Positions 1-6,593 of a stretch of DNA of 14,601 nucleotides are shown here, one piece after another. The position numbers and the translations under genes were made by a program. Positions within the stretch are counted from its first letter, which is position 1. Every line of letters begins with the position of its first letter. Origin of the DNA: an uncultured Clostridia bacterium (GTDB taxonomy: Bacteria > Bacillota > Clostridia > Christensenellales > Borkfalkiaceae). The notes under the pieces were generated by a model. That model had not been told where the DNA came from, did no database searches, and saw only the letters and a list, made by a program, of their open reading frames with translations. The DNA is taken from contig CAJOMM010000011.1 of the NCBI GenBank assembly GCA_905235765.1, forward strand, positions 7,026-21,626, in the 5' to 3' direction.

Positions 1-51
1 GAGGAATATCAGGTTCTTTATCTCGTTTGCCACGATTCGAGAGCGGTGTGA
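1..51 (+). CDS. possible 3' end of an upstream gene (ATPase-like tail)
   Basis: Frame 1 is open from the window edge to TGA at 49-51 and would give a 16-residue C-terminus reading EEYQVLYLVCHDSRAV. A hydrophobic strand followed by a Cys-His pair near the very end resembles the H-loop region at the C-terminus of SMC/YhaN-like ABC-type ATPases, but 16 residues are too few for a family call. The stop lies 7 bases before the next start codon, as expected in an operon. Frame 2 is also open to TAA at 56-58 and cannot be excluded as the real coding frame. Confidence 0.35.
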   Translation, partial: EEYQVLYLVCHDSRAV

Positions 52-58
52 ACTGTAA

Positions 59-514
59 ATGGACAAGAAGATACTTAAAATAGAGTTGGTTCCCGACGGG
101 TGCTGGTATTTCAATCTGAGAAGTATTTTAAGCAGAGCGCAGTGGGACTATATAAAAGCGGAAGTAAAGAAAAAATCCGGCGGAAAATGTTCTGTATGCG
201 GAAGAAAGACAAAATTTCTCGACGCGCACGAAAGGTGGAGTTACGACGAAAAGAACGGTATTCAGAAACTTGAAGAAGTTGTTGCCGTTTGCCGCGATTG
301 TCATAGCGTAATACACATAGGCAGGACGCAGCTTAAAGGGAACGTTATAAGAGCCGAAGAACATTATATGAAGGTAAACGGCGCGACTTACGCGGAATAT
401 TTGGCTGCGCTTAAAAAGGCCAACGAAGACCATATAAGGCGAAACAAGATTTCGGAGTGGAAAACCGATATATCATATATAAAAATATTTGCAGGGGATA
501 ATGATAAAAATTAA
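59..514 (+). CDS. HNH-type zinc-binding protein (putative endonuclease domain)
   Basis: A 151-residue protein with a treble-clef/HNH-like core. C44-x2-C47 forms the first zinc knuckle. D55-A56-H57-E58 holds the likely HNH histidine, and C78-x2-C81-H82 with H86 forms the second knuckle and following helix. The pattern CxxC, then AHExW, then CxxCHxxxHIG is one I recall from small conserved bacterial proteins annotated as HNH endonuclease-like or hypothetical. Nuclease activity is inferred from the fold, not shown. No signal peptide or membrane segment is visible, so it should be cytoplasmic. The Shine-Dalgarno sequence is weak, and the gene starts just after a stop codon, which suggests translational coupling to the upstream gene. 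The amidohydrolase follows after 12 bases, so the two are probably co-transcribed, though nothing links them functionally. Confidence 0.75.
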   Translation: MDKKILKIELVPDGCWYFNLRSILSRAQWDYIKAEVKKKSGGKCSVCGRKTKFLDAHERWSYDEKNGIQKLEEVVAVCRDCHSVIHIGRTQLKGNVIRAEEHYMKVNGATYAEYLAALKKANEDHIRRNKISEWKTDISYIKIFAGDNDKN

Positions 515-526
515 AGGAGAAAAACA

Positions 527-1318
527 ATGGAAATAATAGACGCACACGCTCACATTTATCCCCCAAAGATTGCGGAGAAAGCGACCGAGGCGATTGGGGA
601 GTTTTACGATATAAAAATGGCTATGCCGGCAGGTATACCCGAACGGCTTCTGGAGATAGGAAAGAAAGCCGGAATATCGCGTTTCGTAGTACATTCCTGC
701 GCTACGAAAGCCGCTCAGGTTCGCCCAATCAACGAATTTATAAAACGCGAAATAGACGAACATAAAGAATTTTTAGGCTATATGACGCTTCATCAGGATC
801 TTACCGAAGAACAGGTTTACGACGAAGTAAAATGGTGTCTTGATAACGGATTTAAGGGCGTAAAGCTTCATCCCGATTTTCAAAAGTTCGATATAGACGA
901 CGAAAGCGTAGAAAAATTTTACAGGGCGGTAGGGGATAAACTTCCCATATTGTTCCATACCGGAGACAATAGGTACGAGTATTCTAAACCATACAAGCTC
1001 GCAAAGGTGGCTAAAAAGTTTAAGAACGTGAATTTTATCGGCGCGCATTTCGGCGGTTATCGTTGTTGGGATAGTCTGGACGTTTACGAAGGATTGGATA
1101 ACGTTTATTTTGACACGAGTTCTTCGCTTCCTTTCATAGAAAAAGAATTTGCGGAAAAGCTTATAAAGAAATTCGGCGCGGAGAAATTCTTTTTCGGTAC
1201 GGACTTCCCCATGTGGGACGCCTCCGAAGAAATAGAAAGATTTAACAGACTTTCCCTTACGGAAGAGGATAGAGAAAACATTTTTGCGAAGAATATAAAA
1301 AATTTACTTAAAATATAG
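527..1318 (+). CDS. amidohydrolase family protein (Amidohydro_2 type metal-dependent hydrolase)
   Basis: A 263-residue TIM-barrel hydrolase of the Amidohydro_2 (ACMSD/uronate-isomerase-like) branch of the amidohydrolase superfamily. Visible metal-site residues are H7 and H9 in DAHAH at the end of strand 1, KLHPD around 113-117, H144 in LFHTG, H174 in GAHFGG and D226 in FGTDFPMWD, in the order expected for the family. The length is normal and the active site looks intact. The substrate cannot be read from sequence; relatives carry out hydrolysis, decarboxylation or hydration of small carboxylates and lactones. Translation starts at ATG 527 behind a good AAGGAG site at 515-520. It sits 12 bases after the HNH gene. 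No rho-independent terminator with a T-tract follows it, so read-through toward the T-box region is possible. Confidence 0.88.
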   Translation: MEIIDAHAHIYPPKIAEKATEAIGEFYDIKMAMPAGIPERLLEIGKKAGISRFVVHSCATKAAQVRPINEFIKREIDEHKEFLGYMTLHQDLTEEQVYDEVKWCLDNGFKGVKLHPDFQKFDIDDESVEKFYRAVGDKLPILFHTGDNRYEYSKPYKLAKVAKKFKNVNFIGAHFGGYRCWDSLDVYEGLDNVYFDTSSSLPFIEKEFAEKLIKKFGAEKFFFGTDFPMWDASEEIERFNRLSLTEEDRENIFAKNIKNLLKI

Positions 1319-1332
1319 CGATACGACTATCA

Positions 1333-1356
1333 AACGCTTGACAAAAATTAAGCGTT
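1333..1356. repeat. perfect inverted repeat overlapping the -35 box (candidate operator)
   Basis: AACGCTT (1333-1339) and AAGCGTT (1350-1356) are exact reverse complements separated by 10 bases, with half-site centres 17 bp apart. The left arm covers the first two bases of the TTGACA -35 box and the right arm lies in the promoter spacer, so a dimeric protein bound here would block RNA polymerase. It could instead fold as a weak 7-bp hairpin after the amidohydrolase stop codon, but no T-tract follows. No family-specific operator consensus is recognised. The XRE-cupin protein encoded at 9836-10387 is one candidate ligand (inference). Confidence 0.45.
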
Positions 1357-1366
1357 AAGATATAAT
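1338..1366 (+). promoter_or_regulatory. sigma-A promoter of the T-box operon
   Basis: A perfect TTGACA -35 box (1338-1343), a 17-base spacer and a perfect TATAAT -10 box (1361-1366). Transcription should start near 1373, immediately upstream of the T-box leader. The consensus match on both boxes means strong basal initiation, which fits a T-box operon where control is exerted by premature termination. Confidence 0.88.
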
Positions 1367-1390
1367 TCTTTTAATAAAATTTTAAATGCA

Positions 1391-1620
1391 ACGGCAAAAC
1401 TATTCTTTACTTTGCGGAAACAGAGAGTTGGCGGCAGGTGAAAGCCAGCGGAGCGGGTAAAGTCGCTCACTTTGCGGCAGGTGCTTCGAAAGATAAATTA
1501 TCCGGTAGTCGCATTCGGTCAATCCCCGTTATCGGATTCGAGAGATTGCCTTACGGCAATAATACGGGTGGTACCGCGGTTTTTTCGTCCCGAACTTTAT
1601 AGTTCGGGAGTTATTTTTTT
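1391..1620 (+). promoter_or_regulatory. T-box leader, probable leucine specifier (CUC)
   Basis: A tRNA-sensing transcription-attenuation leader. The T-box core is at 1566-1579 (GGGTGGTACCGCGG); its TGGT bulge (1569-1572) would pair with the tRNA 3' end and an A discriminator base. Stem I is recognised by AGAGAG (1422-1427) and the distal hairpin TGGC (1429-1432)/GCCA (1444-1447) with GGTG in its loop. I place the specifier loop between the CTTTAC/GTAAAG helix (1405-1410/1457-1462) and the GCAAA/TTTGC helix (1394-1398/1471-1475). Its 3' strand carries CTC at 1466-1468 followed by A, giving Leu. Other helices are ATCCG/CGGAT (1500-1504/1533-1537) and ATTGCC/GGCAAT (1545-1550/1555-1560). In the antiterminator, CGGG (1565-1568) pairs with CCCG (1589-1592), which is also the 5' arm of the terminator. 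Uncharged tRNA would turn on the operon. The class is near certain; the Leu assignment is a hand-folded inference supported by the downstream genes. Confidence 0.93.
1588..1620 (+). terminator. T-box regulatory intrinsic terminator
   Basis: TCCCGAACT (1588-1596) pairs perfectly with AGTTCGGGA (1601-1609) around a TTAT loop, followed by a T-rich tract at 1611-1620. It ends 13 bases before the start codon of the first operon gene. This is the OFF-state structure; its 5' arm competes with the antiterminator helix. Confidence 0.93.
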
Positions 1621-1633
1621 ATGAGGTGTTTTT

Positions 1634-3040
1634 ATGAAAAACGTTAGCATTTCCGATCTTTCGCTTGTTCTTGCTGAAAGCGACGGAAAGGATCTTTCTT
1701 TTAAAGAGAAAATGGAGATAGCGAGGCGTCTTAACGAATTAAACGTGGACGTAATAGAAGTTTCTCCCATTAAAGGCGATAAGACGGAGGAAGTGCTTAT
1801 CAAAACTCTTTGCAACTGTATAACCAAATCGGTTATTTCTTGCGGAATAGACTTCGATGAAGATAAGTTGGAAAAAAATTACGCTTTGATAGCAGGTGCA
1901 AAAAAGAAAAGGCTTAATTTATCGGTTCCGGTTTCTCCCGTGCAGATGGAATATTTGGTCGGGAAAAAACCGGCGCAAATAAAAGACCAAACCGCAAACA
2001 TTATAAAAAAGGCGGTTTCTCTTTGCGGAGACGTGGAAATCTCTTTGTTAGACGCTACGCGCGCTGAACCTGAATTCTTGTATTCTTTGATAGAAACCGC
2101 AATCGAAAGCGGAGTTAAAACCGTTTCTTTAATCGATTCCGCAGGCACGGCTTTGCCATCGGAATTCAAAGAATTTGTCGAAAACGTAAAGAAAAACGTT
2201 TCGGGGATTTCGGGCGTAAAATTAAACGTCGGTTTAAGCGACGCCTTTTCGATGGGCGTAGCTTCCGCTGTGGCTGCGGTGCTTGCAGGGGTAGATGGGG
2301 TCAAAGTTTCCGCATACGAAACGGAAGGCGCGGTTTCTCTCGAAAAATTCGCGCTGGCGGTCGATTCGCTTTTGGCTTCAAAAGGTTATTGCCTTAATAT
2401 AAACGGCACGGCGGTCAAGAGAACCGTTAGCTGTATTTCCGAACTGTGCGGCAACAGAACCGTTACGGACGGCGAAGAAAAATTTACAGACGAAAAAACG
2501 GAAGATATAGATAAAACCATAACGCAATCGGCGTTATCTAAGCTCGTTAAAAAGCGCGGCTACGATTTAAGCGCCGCAGATCTCAAAAAGGTTTACTCGG
2601 AATTCTTGCGGCTTTCCGAGAAAAAGACGGTCAATACGAAAGAACTTGACGTAATTATTGCGACGAGCGCTATGCAGGTGCCGGAAACTTATTCGCTTAT
2701 AAGTTTTTCGGTAAACAGCAGCAACGTGGTGGCGGCGACGGCAAGCGTTGTGTTAAGCAAAAATTCGGAAACCATGAGAGGTCTTTCATATGGTAACGGG
2801 CCGGTGGACGCGGCTTTTCTTGCAATAGAATCCGTTGTCGGCAGACATTTCGAACTCGACGATTTTGAACTCGGCGCCGTAACTGAAGGTAAAGAGGCGC
2901 TTGGACAAGCAATAGTTAAACTCCGTTTTAACGGCGCTATATATTCGGGCAGGGGCGTTTCTACGGACGTAATAGGCGCTTCGATACGCGCTTATGTAAA
3001 CGCAATAAATAAAGCGGTATATAAAGAGGTGAACGGATGA
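1634..3040 (+). CDS. LeuA-like protein with degenerate catalytic site and intact leucine-regulatory domain (putative pseudoenzyme)
   Basis: A 468-residue homologue of 2-isopropylmalate synthase. Residues 1-255 form the DRE-TIM barrel, about 256-340 the linker subdomain, and about 345-463 the LeuA allosteric dimerisation domain, which is well conserved (YGNGPVDAAF at 386-395; GRGVSTDVIGAS at 439-450). The catalytic part is not conserved. The usual TLRDGEQ reads AESDGKD (14-20): Asp is kept, but the catalytic Arg is lost. The HxHND metal motif aligns with GLSDA (200-204), so both metal-ligand His residues are gone, and the GxGERxGN loop is absent. Acetyl-CoA condensation is therefore unlikely. 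I infer a leucine-binding regulatory or scaffold protein, or a divergent enzyme of unknown chemistry. The start ATG 1634 has GAGGTG at 1623-1628. It is the first gene after a probable Leu T-box. Its stop overlaps the start of the next gene (ATGA at 3037-3040). Confidence 0.85.
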   Translation: MKNVSISDLSLVLAESDGKDLSFKEKMEIARRLNELNVDVIEVSPIKGDKTEEVLIKTLCNCITKSVISCGIDFDEDKLEKNYALIAGAKKKRLNLSVPVSPVQMEYLVGKKPAQIKDQTANIIKKAVSLCGDVEISLLDATRAEPEFLYSLIETAIESGVKTVSLIDSAGTALPSEFKEFVENVKKNVSGISGVKLNVGLSDAFSMGVASAVAAVLAGVDGVKVSAYETEGAVSLEKFALAVDSLLASKGYCLNINGTAVKRTVSCISELCGNRTVTDGEEKFTDEKTEDIDKTITQSALSKLVKKRGYDLSAADLKKVYSEFLRLSEKKTVNTKELDVIIATSAMQVPETYSLISFSVNSSNVVAATASVVLSKNSETMRGLSYGNGPVDAAFLAIESVVGRHFELDDFELGAVTEGKEALGQAIVKLRFNGAIYSGRGVSTDVIGASIRAYVNAINKAVYKEVNG

Positions 3041-5511
3041 ATCTTTCGTTTTCCGATAGGGGCTGGAAGGAAAGTTTTTATAAGATCGTAAAACTTTTAA
3101 ATGAGAACAAAATAGCCGGTCTTGAAATTTCCGACTTAAACGGTTATAAGACAGAAAATGCTTTCGGTAAAGGTAAGCTTTCTTATTCCGAAAGGTTTTT
3201 GTTTGAGAACGGCATAAAAATTTCTTGCGTCAACGCAGTTAAAGATATTACAGATAACGGCTTTTCCGAAGAAATGTACAGTATTTTTGATTTTGCGAAA
3301 GAACTCGATTGCCAATATGTAAGCGTGAGGACTTCTGCAGACAAAGAGGTCGCCGTAAAAACTATAGAAAAGATATTCCCGTCGCTGATTTTAGCGGCGG
3401 AAAAGGCAGGAATCACCGTCCTTTTAGAGACGAGCGGAGTTTTTGCCGACACGGTTTTGGCAGCCGACGTACTTGGCGAATTTGCCAGCGATAATTTTTC
3501 CGCTTTGTGGGATATATATTCGACGGTGGCAATCGGAAAAGAAAGTCCGGATTTTTCCATGAAAAATCTGGGCAAACACGTTAAACACGTACATATTAAA
3601 GACTGCGCAGGCGCGGACTCTGAAACGGAATTCAGACTTTTGGGAGAAGGAGTTCTGCCCATAAAAGACGTATACGAAACTTTAAGAACGGTAAATTATG
3701 AAGGTTTCGTTTCTCTTGAACTTGAAAAAGACTGTCTGAAAGATTTAGGGGATTTAGAAATAGTTCTTCCTCAATTTTCCGGCTATATGTCGGCTTTTGA
3801 AGGCGCACAGGCCTGGCACGGCAATCTTTTTGATAATAACGCGAAGACGGGTAAGTTCATCTGGGAAAAAGAAACGCTTATAGATCTTACGTTTCCTCAG
3901 GTTCTTGACAGGGTTGCGGAAGAATTTCCGGATCAACTCGCGTTTAAGTATACGACTCTCGATTATACCCGCACTTATTCGGAATTTCGGGACGAAGTCA
4001 ATAAAATAGCTCGCGCGCTTATGGCAATAGGCGTAAAAGCCGGAGATCACGTTGCCGTCTGGGCTACTAACGTTCCGGAGTGGTATCTTACTTTCTGGGC
4101 GACGATAAAGATAGGCGCTGTTCTCGTTACGGTGAATACCGCGTATAAGATTCACGAACTGGAATATCTTCTTAAACAGTCGGACACTCATACTTTGGTG
4201 ATGATAAAAGGTTACAGAGATTCCGATTACCAAGGGATAGTAAACGAGCTTTGTCCGGAACTGAAAAATAATAAAAAGGGCGAAAAATTGCGCAGCAAAC
4301 GTCTGCCGTTTTTACGCAACGTTATAACCGTTGGTTTCGAACAGGATGGATGTTTTACTTTCCAGGAGTTTGTGGAACTTTCAAAATACGTCGGGAAAGA
4401 AGAACTTGCGGTCGTGGCGAACGCGGTTAGTGTAAACGACGTTTGCAATATGCAGTATACTTCCGGTACCACGGGCTTTCCTAAGGGAGTAATGCTTACC
4501 CATTATAACGTCGTTAATAACGGAAAATGTATCGGCGACAGGATGGATCTTTCCACGGCTGACAGAATGATGATACAGGTGCCTATGTTCCATTGTTTCG
4601 GGATGGTGCTTGCGATGACTGCGTCCATAACGCACGGCGTAACTATTTGTCCGCTCCCGTATTATTCGCCGAAGCCGGCGCTTGCGTGTATAAATCAGGA
4701 AAGAATAACGTGTTTCCACGGCGTGCCGACTATGTTTATAGGAATGCTTTCGCATCCGGATTTCAAAAAGACTGATTTTTCGTATATGAGAACGGGTATT
4801 ATGGCAGGCAGTCCTTGTCCGGTTGCGGTTATGCAGGAAGTCTTGGATAAGATGAACATGAAAGAGATAACCATAGTGTACGGACAGACCGAGGCTTCAC
4901 CCGGTTGCACTATGTCGAGTACTGACGACAGCATAGAAGTCAGGGTTAATACCGTCGGTAGGAACCTTCCGAATATAGAGTGTAAGATAGTAGATCCTGA
5001 GACAAACGAAGAAGTGCCTTACAATACCGTGGGCGAGTTCGTGGCGAGGGGTTATAACATTATGAAAGGTTACTACAAGATGCCCAAAGAAACCGCGCAA
5101 GCAATAGATAAAGACGGTTGGTTGCATACAGGGGATCTCGCTCTTAAAATGCCGGACGGGAATTACAGGATAACCGGAAGACTGAAAGATATGATAATTC
5201 GCGGAGGCGAAAACCTTTACCCGAAGGAAATAGAAGACTTCCTTTATACGCACCCCAAGGTTAGCGACGTACAGGTGGTCGGAGTTCCGGACGAAAAATA
5301 CGGAGAAGAGGCGTACGCTTACGTTATCGTAAAAGAAGGGGAAGCACTATCCGAGGCGGAATTAAGGGACTACTGCGTTAAGAATATCGCAAAACATAAA
5401 GTTCCGAGATATTTTGATTTCGTAGATAGTTTTCCGATGAACGCGGCAGGGAAAATATTAAAATATAAAATGCGTGAAGAAGCCGCAGAAAAGATAAAGA
5501 ATAAAACATGA
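3037..5511 (+). CDS. fusion of xylose-isomerase-like TIM barrel with AMP-forming acyl-CoA synthetase
   Basis: An 824-residue two-domain protein. Residues 1 to about 255 form a sugar-phosphate isomerase/epimerase (AP endonuclease 2 family) barrel with plausible metal ligands E131 (LLETSG), D159 (LWDIYS), H186 (HVHIKD) and E228 (SLELE). Residues about 275-824 are a full-length acyl-CoA synthetase of the ANL superfamily: phosphate loop YTSGTTGFPKG (474-484), YGQTE (615-619), HTGD (697-700), GRLKDMIIRGGEN (714-726) and catalytic Lys K806 in AAGKILK. The synthetase should convert a carboxylate, ATP and CoA to acyl-CoA, AMP and PPi in the cytoplasm. With the aminotransferase and oxidoreductase downstream, a branched short-chain acid such as isovalerate is a likely substrate (inference). 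The role of the barrel is unknown. The reading frame is continuous with no internal start needed. It overlaps its neighbours by 4 bases upstream and, through its stop codon, abuts the next Shine-Dalgarno. Confidence 0.92.
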   Translation: MNLSFSDRGWKESFYKIVKLLNENKIAGLEISDLNGYKTENAFGKGKLSYSERFLFENGIKISCVNAVKDITDNGFSEEMYSIFDFAKELDCQYVSVRTSADKEVAVKTIEKIFPSLILAAEKAGITVLLETSGVFADTVLAADVLGEFASDNFSALWDIYSTVAIGKESPDFSMKNLGKHVKHVHIKDCAGADSETEFRLLGEGVLPIKDVYETLRTVNYEGFVSLELEKDCLKDLGDLEIVLPQFSGYMSAFEGAQAWHGNLFDNNAKTGKFIWEKETLIDLTFPQVLDRVAEEFPDQLAFKYTTLDYTRTYSEFRDEVNKIARALMAIGVKAGDHVAVWATNVPEWYLTFWATIKIGAVLVTVNTAYKIHELEYLLKQSDTHTLVMIKGYRDSDYQGIVNELCPELKNNKKGEKLRSKRLPFLRNVITVGFEQDGCFTFQEFVELSKYVGKEELAVVANAVSVNDVCNMQYTSGTTGFPKGVMLTHYNVVNNGKCIGDRMDLSTADRMMIQVPMFHCFGMVLAMTASITHGVTICPLPYYSPKPALACINQERITCFHGVPTMFIGMLSHPDFKKTDFSYMRTGIMAGSPCPVAVMQEVLDKMNMKEITIVYGQTEASPGCTMSSTDDSIEVRVNTVGRNLPNIECKIVDPETNEEVPYNTVGEFVARGYNIMKGYYKMPKETAQAIDKDGWLHTGDLALKMPDGNYRITGRLKDMIIRGGENLYPKEIEDFLYTHPKVSDVQVVGVPDEKYGEEAYAYVIVKEGEALSEAELRDYCVKNIAKHKVPRYFDFVDSFPMNAAGKILKYKMREEAAEKIKNKT

Positions 5512-5525
5512 TTGAGGAGTCTTTT

Positions 5526-6593
5526 ATGTCTGATATAAGAATTGAAAAAACAAAAACACCAAAAGAAAAGCCGGACTTTTCCAAACTGGGTTTCGGTAAA
5601 TTTTTTACCGATCATATGTTCCTGGCGGATTTTAACGAAAAAGACGGTTGGCACGATTTGAGAATCGTTCCTTTCGACTTTATTCCTATACACCCTGCGT
5701 CTACCGTATTACATTACGGCGCAGAGATATTCGAAGGGATGAAGGCCTATAAATTAGAGGACGGATACCAGATGTTCAGACCTTTGGAAAACCTTGCAAG
5801 GATGAACAATTCCGCAGAGAGATTATGTCTGCCGTTTATACCTGAGGATATGTGGTTAAACGCATTGACAACCTTGATAAATCTTGATAAAGACTGGATT
5901 CCTAATCTCCCCGGCACCTCGTTGTATATCCGCCCGTTTATGTTCGGAAACGACGAAACCTTGGGCGTCCATGCGGTGCATAGAGCAACTTTCGTGATAA
6001 TTTTGTCGCCGGTCGGCAATTATTATGCGGAAGGGCTTAATCCTGTCAAGATAAGCATTGAAAATCAAGACGTAAGGGCGGTAAGAGGCGGTACCGGATA
6101 CGCGAAATGCGGAGGAAACTACGCGGCAAGTCTTCGCGCAGGAAAACGTGCGGAAGAGAAGGGAATATCTCAGGTTCTATGGCTTGACGGAGTGGAGAGA
6201 AAATATATAGAAGAAGTCGGCTCAATGAACGTTATGTTTAAGATAAACGGAGAGATTATCACGCCGAAACTTACCGGCTCCGTACTTCCCGGTATAACGA
6301 GAAAATCTTGCATAGAATTGTTAAAAGAAAAAGGTTACAAGGTTTCGGAAAGGCTGATTTCCGTAGAAGAACTCGCCAAAGCCGCCGAAAACGGAACGCT
6401 TGAAGAGGCGTGGGGAACCGGAACCGCGGCAGTCGTTTCTCCTATCGGACACCTGTATTACGAAGGAAAAGATTATACGGTTTCCGACAATAAGATAGGC
6501 ACGCTTACGGCGGAACTCTACGACGAGCTTACGGGTATTCAATGGGGCAAGATTGCCGATACTCACGGTTGGTGTTACAAGGTGAAGATTTGA
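5526..6593 (+). CDS. ilvE: branched-chain amino acid aminotransferase
   Basis: A 355-residue fold-type IV PLP enzyme that interconverts leucine, isoleucine and valine with their 2-oxo acids using glutamate/2-oxoglutarate. Signatures are an N-terminus with KPDFSKLGFGKFFTDHM, HYGAEIFEGMKAY (63-75), RPFMFG (136-141), the PLP lysine K194 in YAKCGGNYAAS, EEVGSMNVMF (229-238) and GSVLPGITR (251-259). This is the longer BCAT2-like subclass. I chose ATG 5526 because GAGGAG at 5514-5519 sits 6 bases upstream and the protein then begins like known family members. The in-frame ATG at 5508, overlapping the previous stop, would place that Shine-Dalgarno inside the gene. In this operon it would provide the last step to leucine or the first step of its breakdown. 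The T-box favours the first. Confidence 0.95.
   Translation: MSDIRIEKTKTPKEKPDFSKLGFGKFFTDHMFLADFNEKDGWHDLRIVPFDFIPIHPASTVLHYGAEIFEGMKAYKLEDGYQMFRPLENLARMNNSAERLCLPFIPEDMWLNALTTLINLDKDWIPNLPGTSLYIRPFMFGNDETLGVHAVHRATFVIILSPVGNYYAEGLNPVKISIENQDVRAVRGGTGYAKCGGNYAASLRAGKRAEEKGISQVLWLDGVERKYIEEVGSMNVMFKINGEIITPKLTGSVLPGITRKSCIELLKEKGYKVSERLISVEELAKAAENGTLEEAWGTGTAAVVSPIGHLYYEGKDYTVSDNKIGTLTAELYDELTGIQWGKIADTHGWCYKVKI

Noticed and set aside
1333..1356. Intrinsic terminator for the amidohydrolase gene
   Set aside because: The stem is only 7 bp with a 10-base loop and is followed by AAGATATAAT rather than a T-tract.
1621..1647. Short upstream ORF (ATG at 1621, 8 codons) overlapping the start of the LeuA-like gene
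   Set aside because: It starts right after the terminator T-tract without a ribosome-binding site, and its bases serve as the Shine-Dalgarno of the real gene. No leader-peptide character such as repeated Leu codons.
1879..2304. Long antisense open frame within the LeuA-like gene (and similar minus-strand frames across the window)
   Set aside because: No ribosome-binding sites or recognisable domains; these are mirror frames of well-supported + strand genes, favoured by the codon bias.
1634..3040. Simple annotation as a working 2-isopropylmalate synthase (leuA) or homocitrate synthase
   Set aside because: Both require the HxH metal motif and the Arg of the DRE triad, which are absent here.
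5508..5525. Earlier ATG start for the branched-chain aminotransferase
   Set aside because: The GAGGAG at 5514-5519 lies downstream of it and is properly spaced for ATG 5526; the extra residues are not typical of the family.
6542..6589. ATG at 6542 as the start of the P-loop NTPase
   Set aside because: It lies deep inside ilvE with no Shine-Dalgarno, and would add residues before the first beta strand. TTG 6590 with AAGGTGA is better placed.
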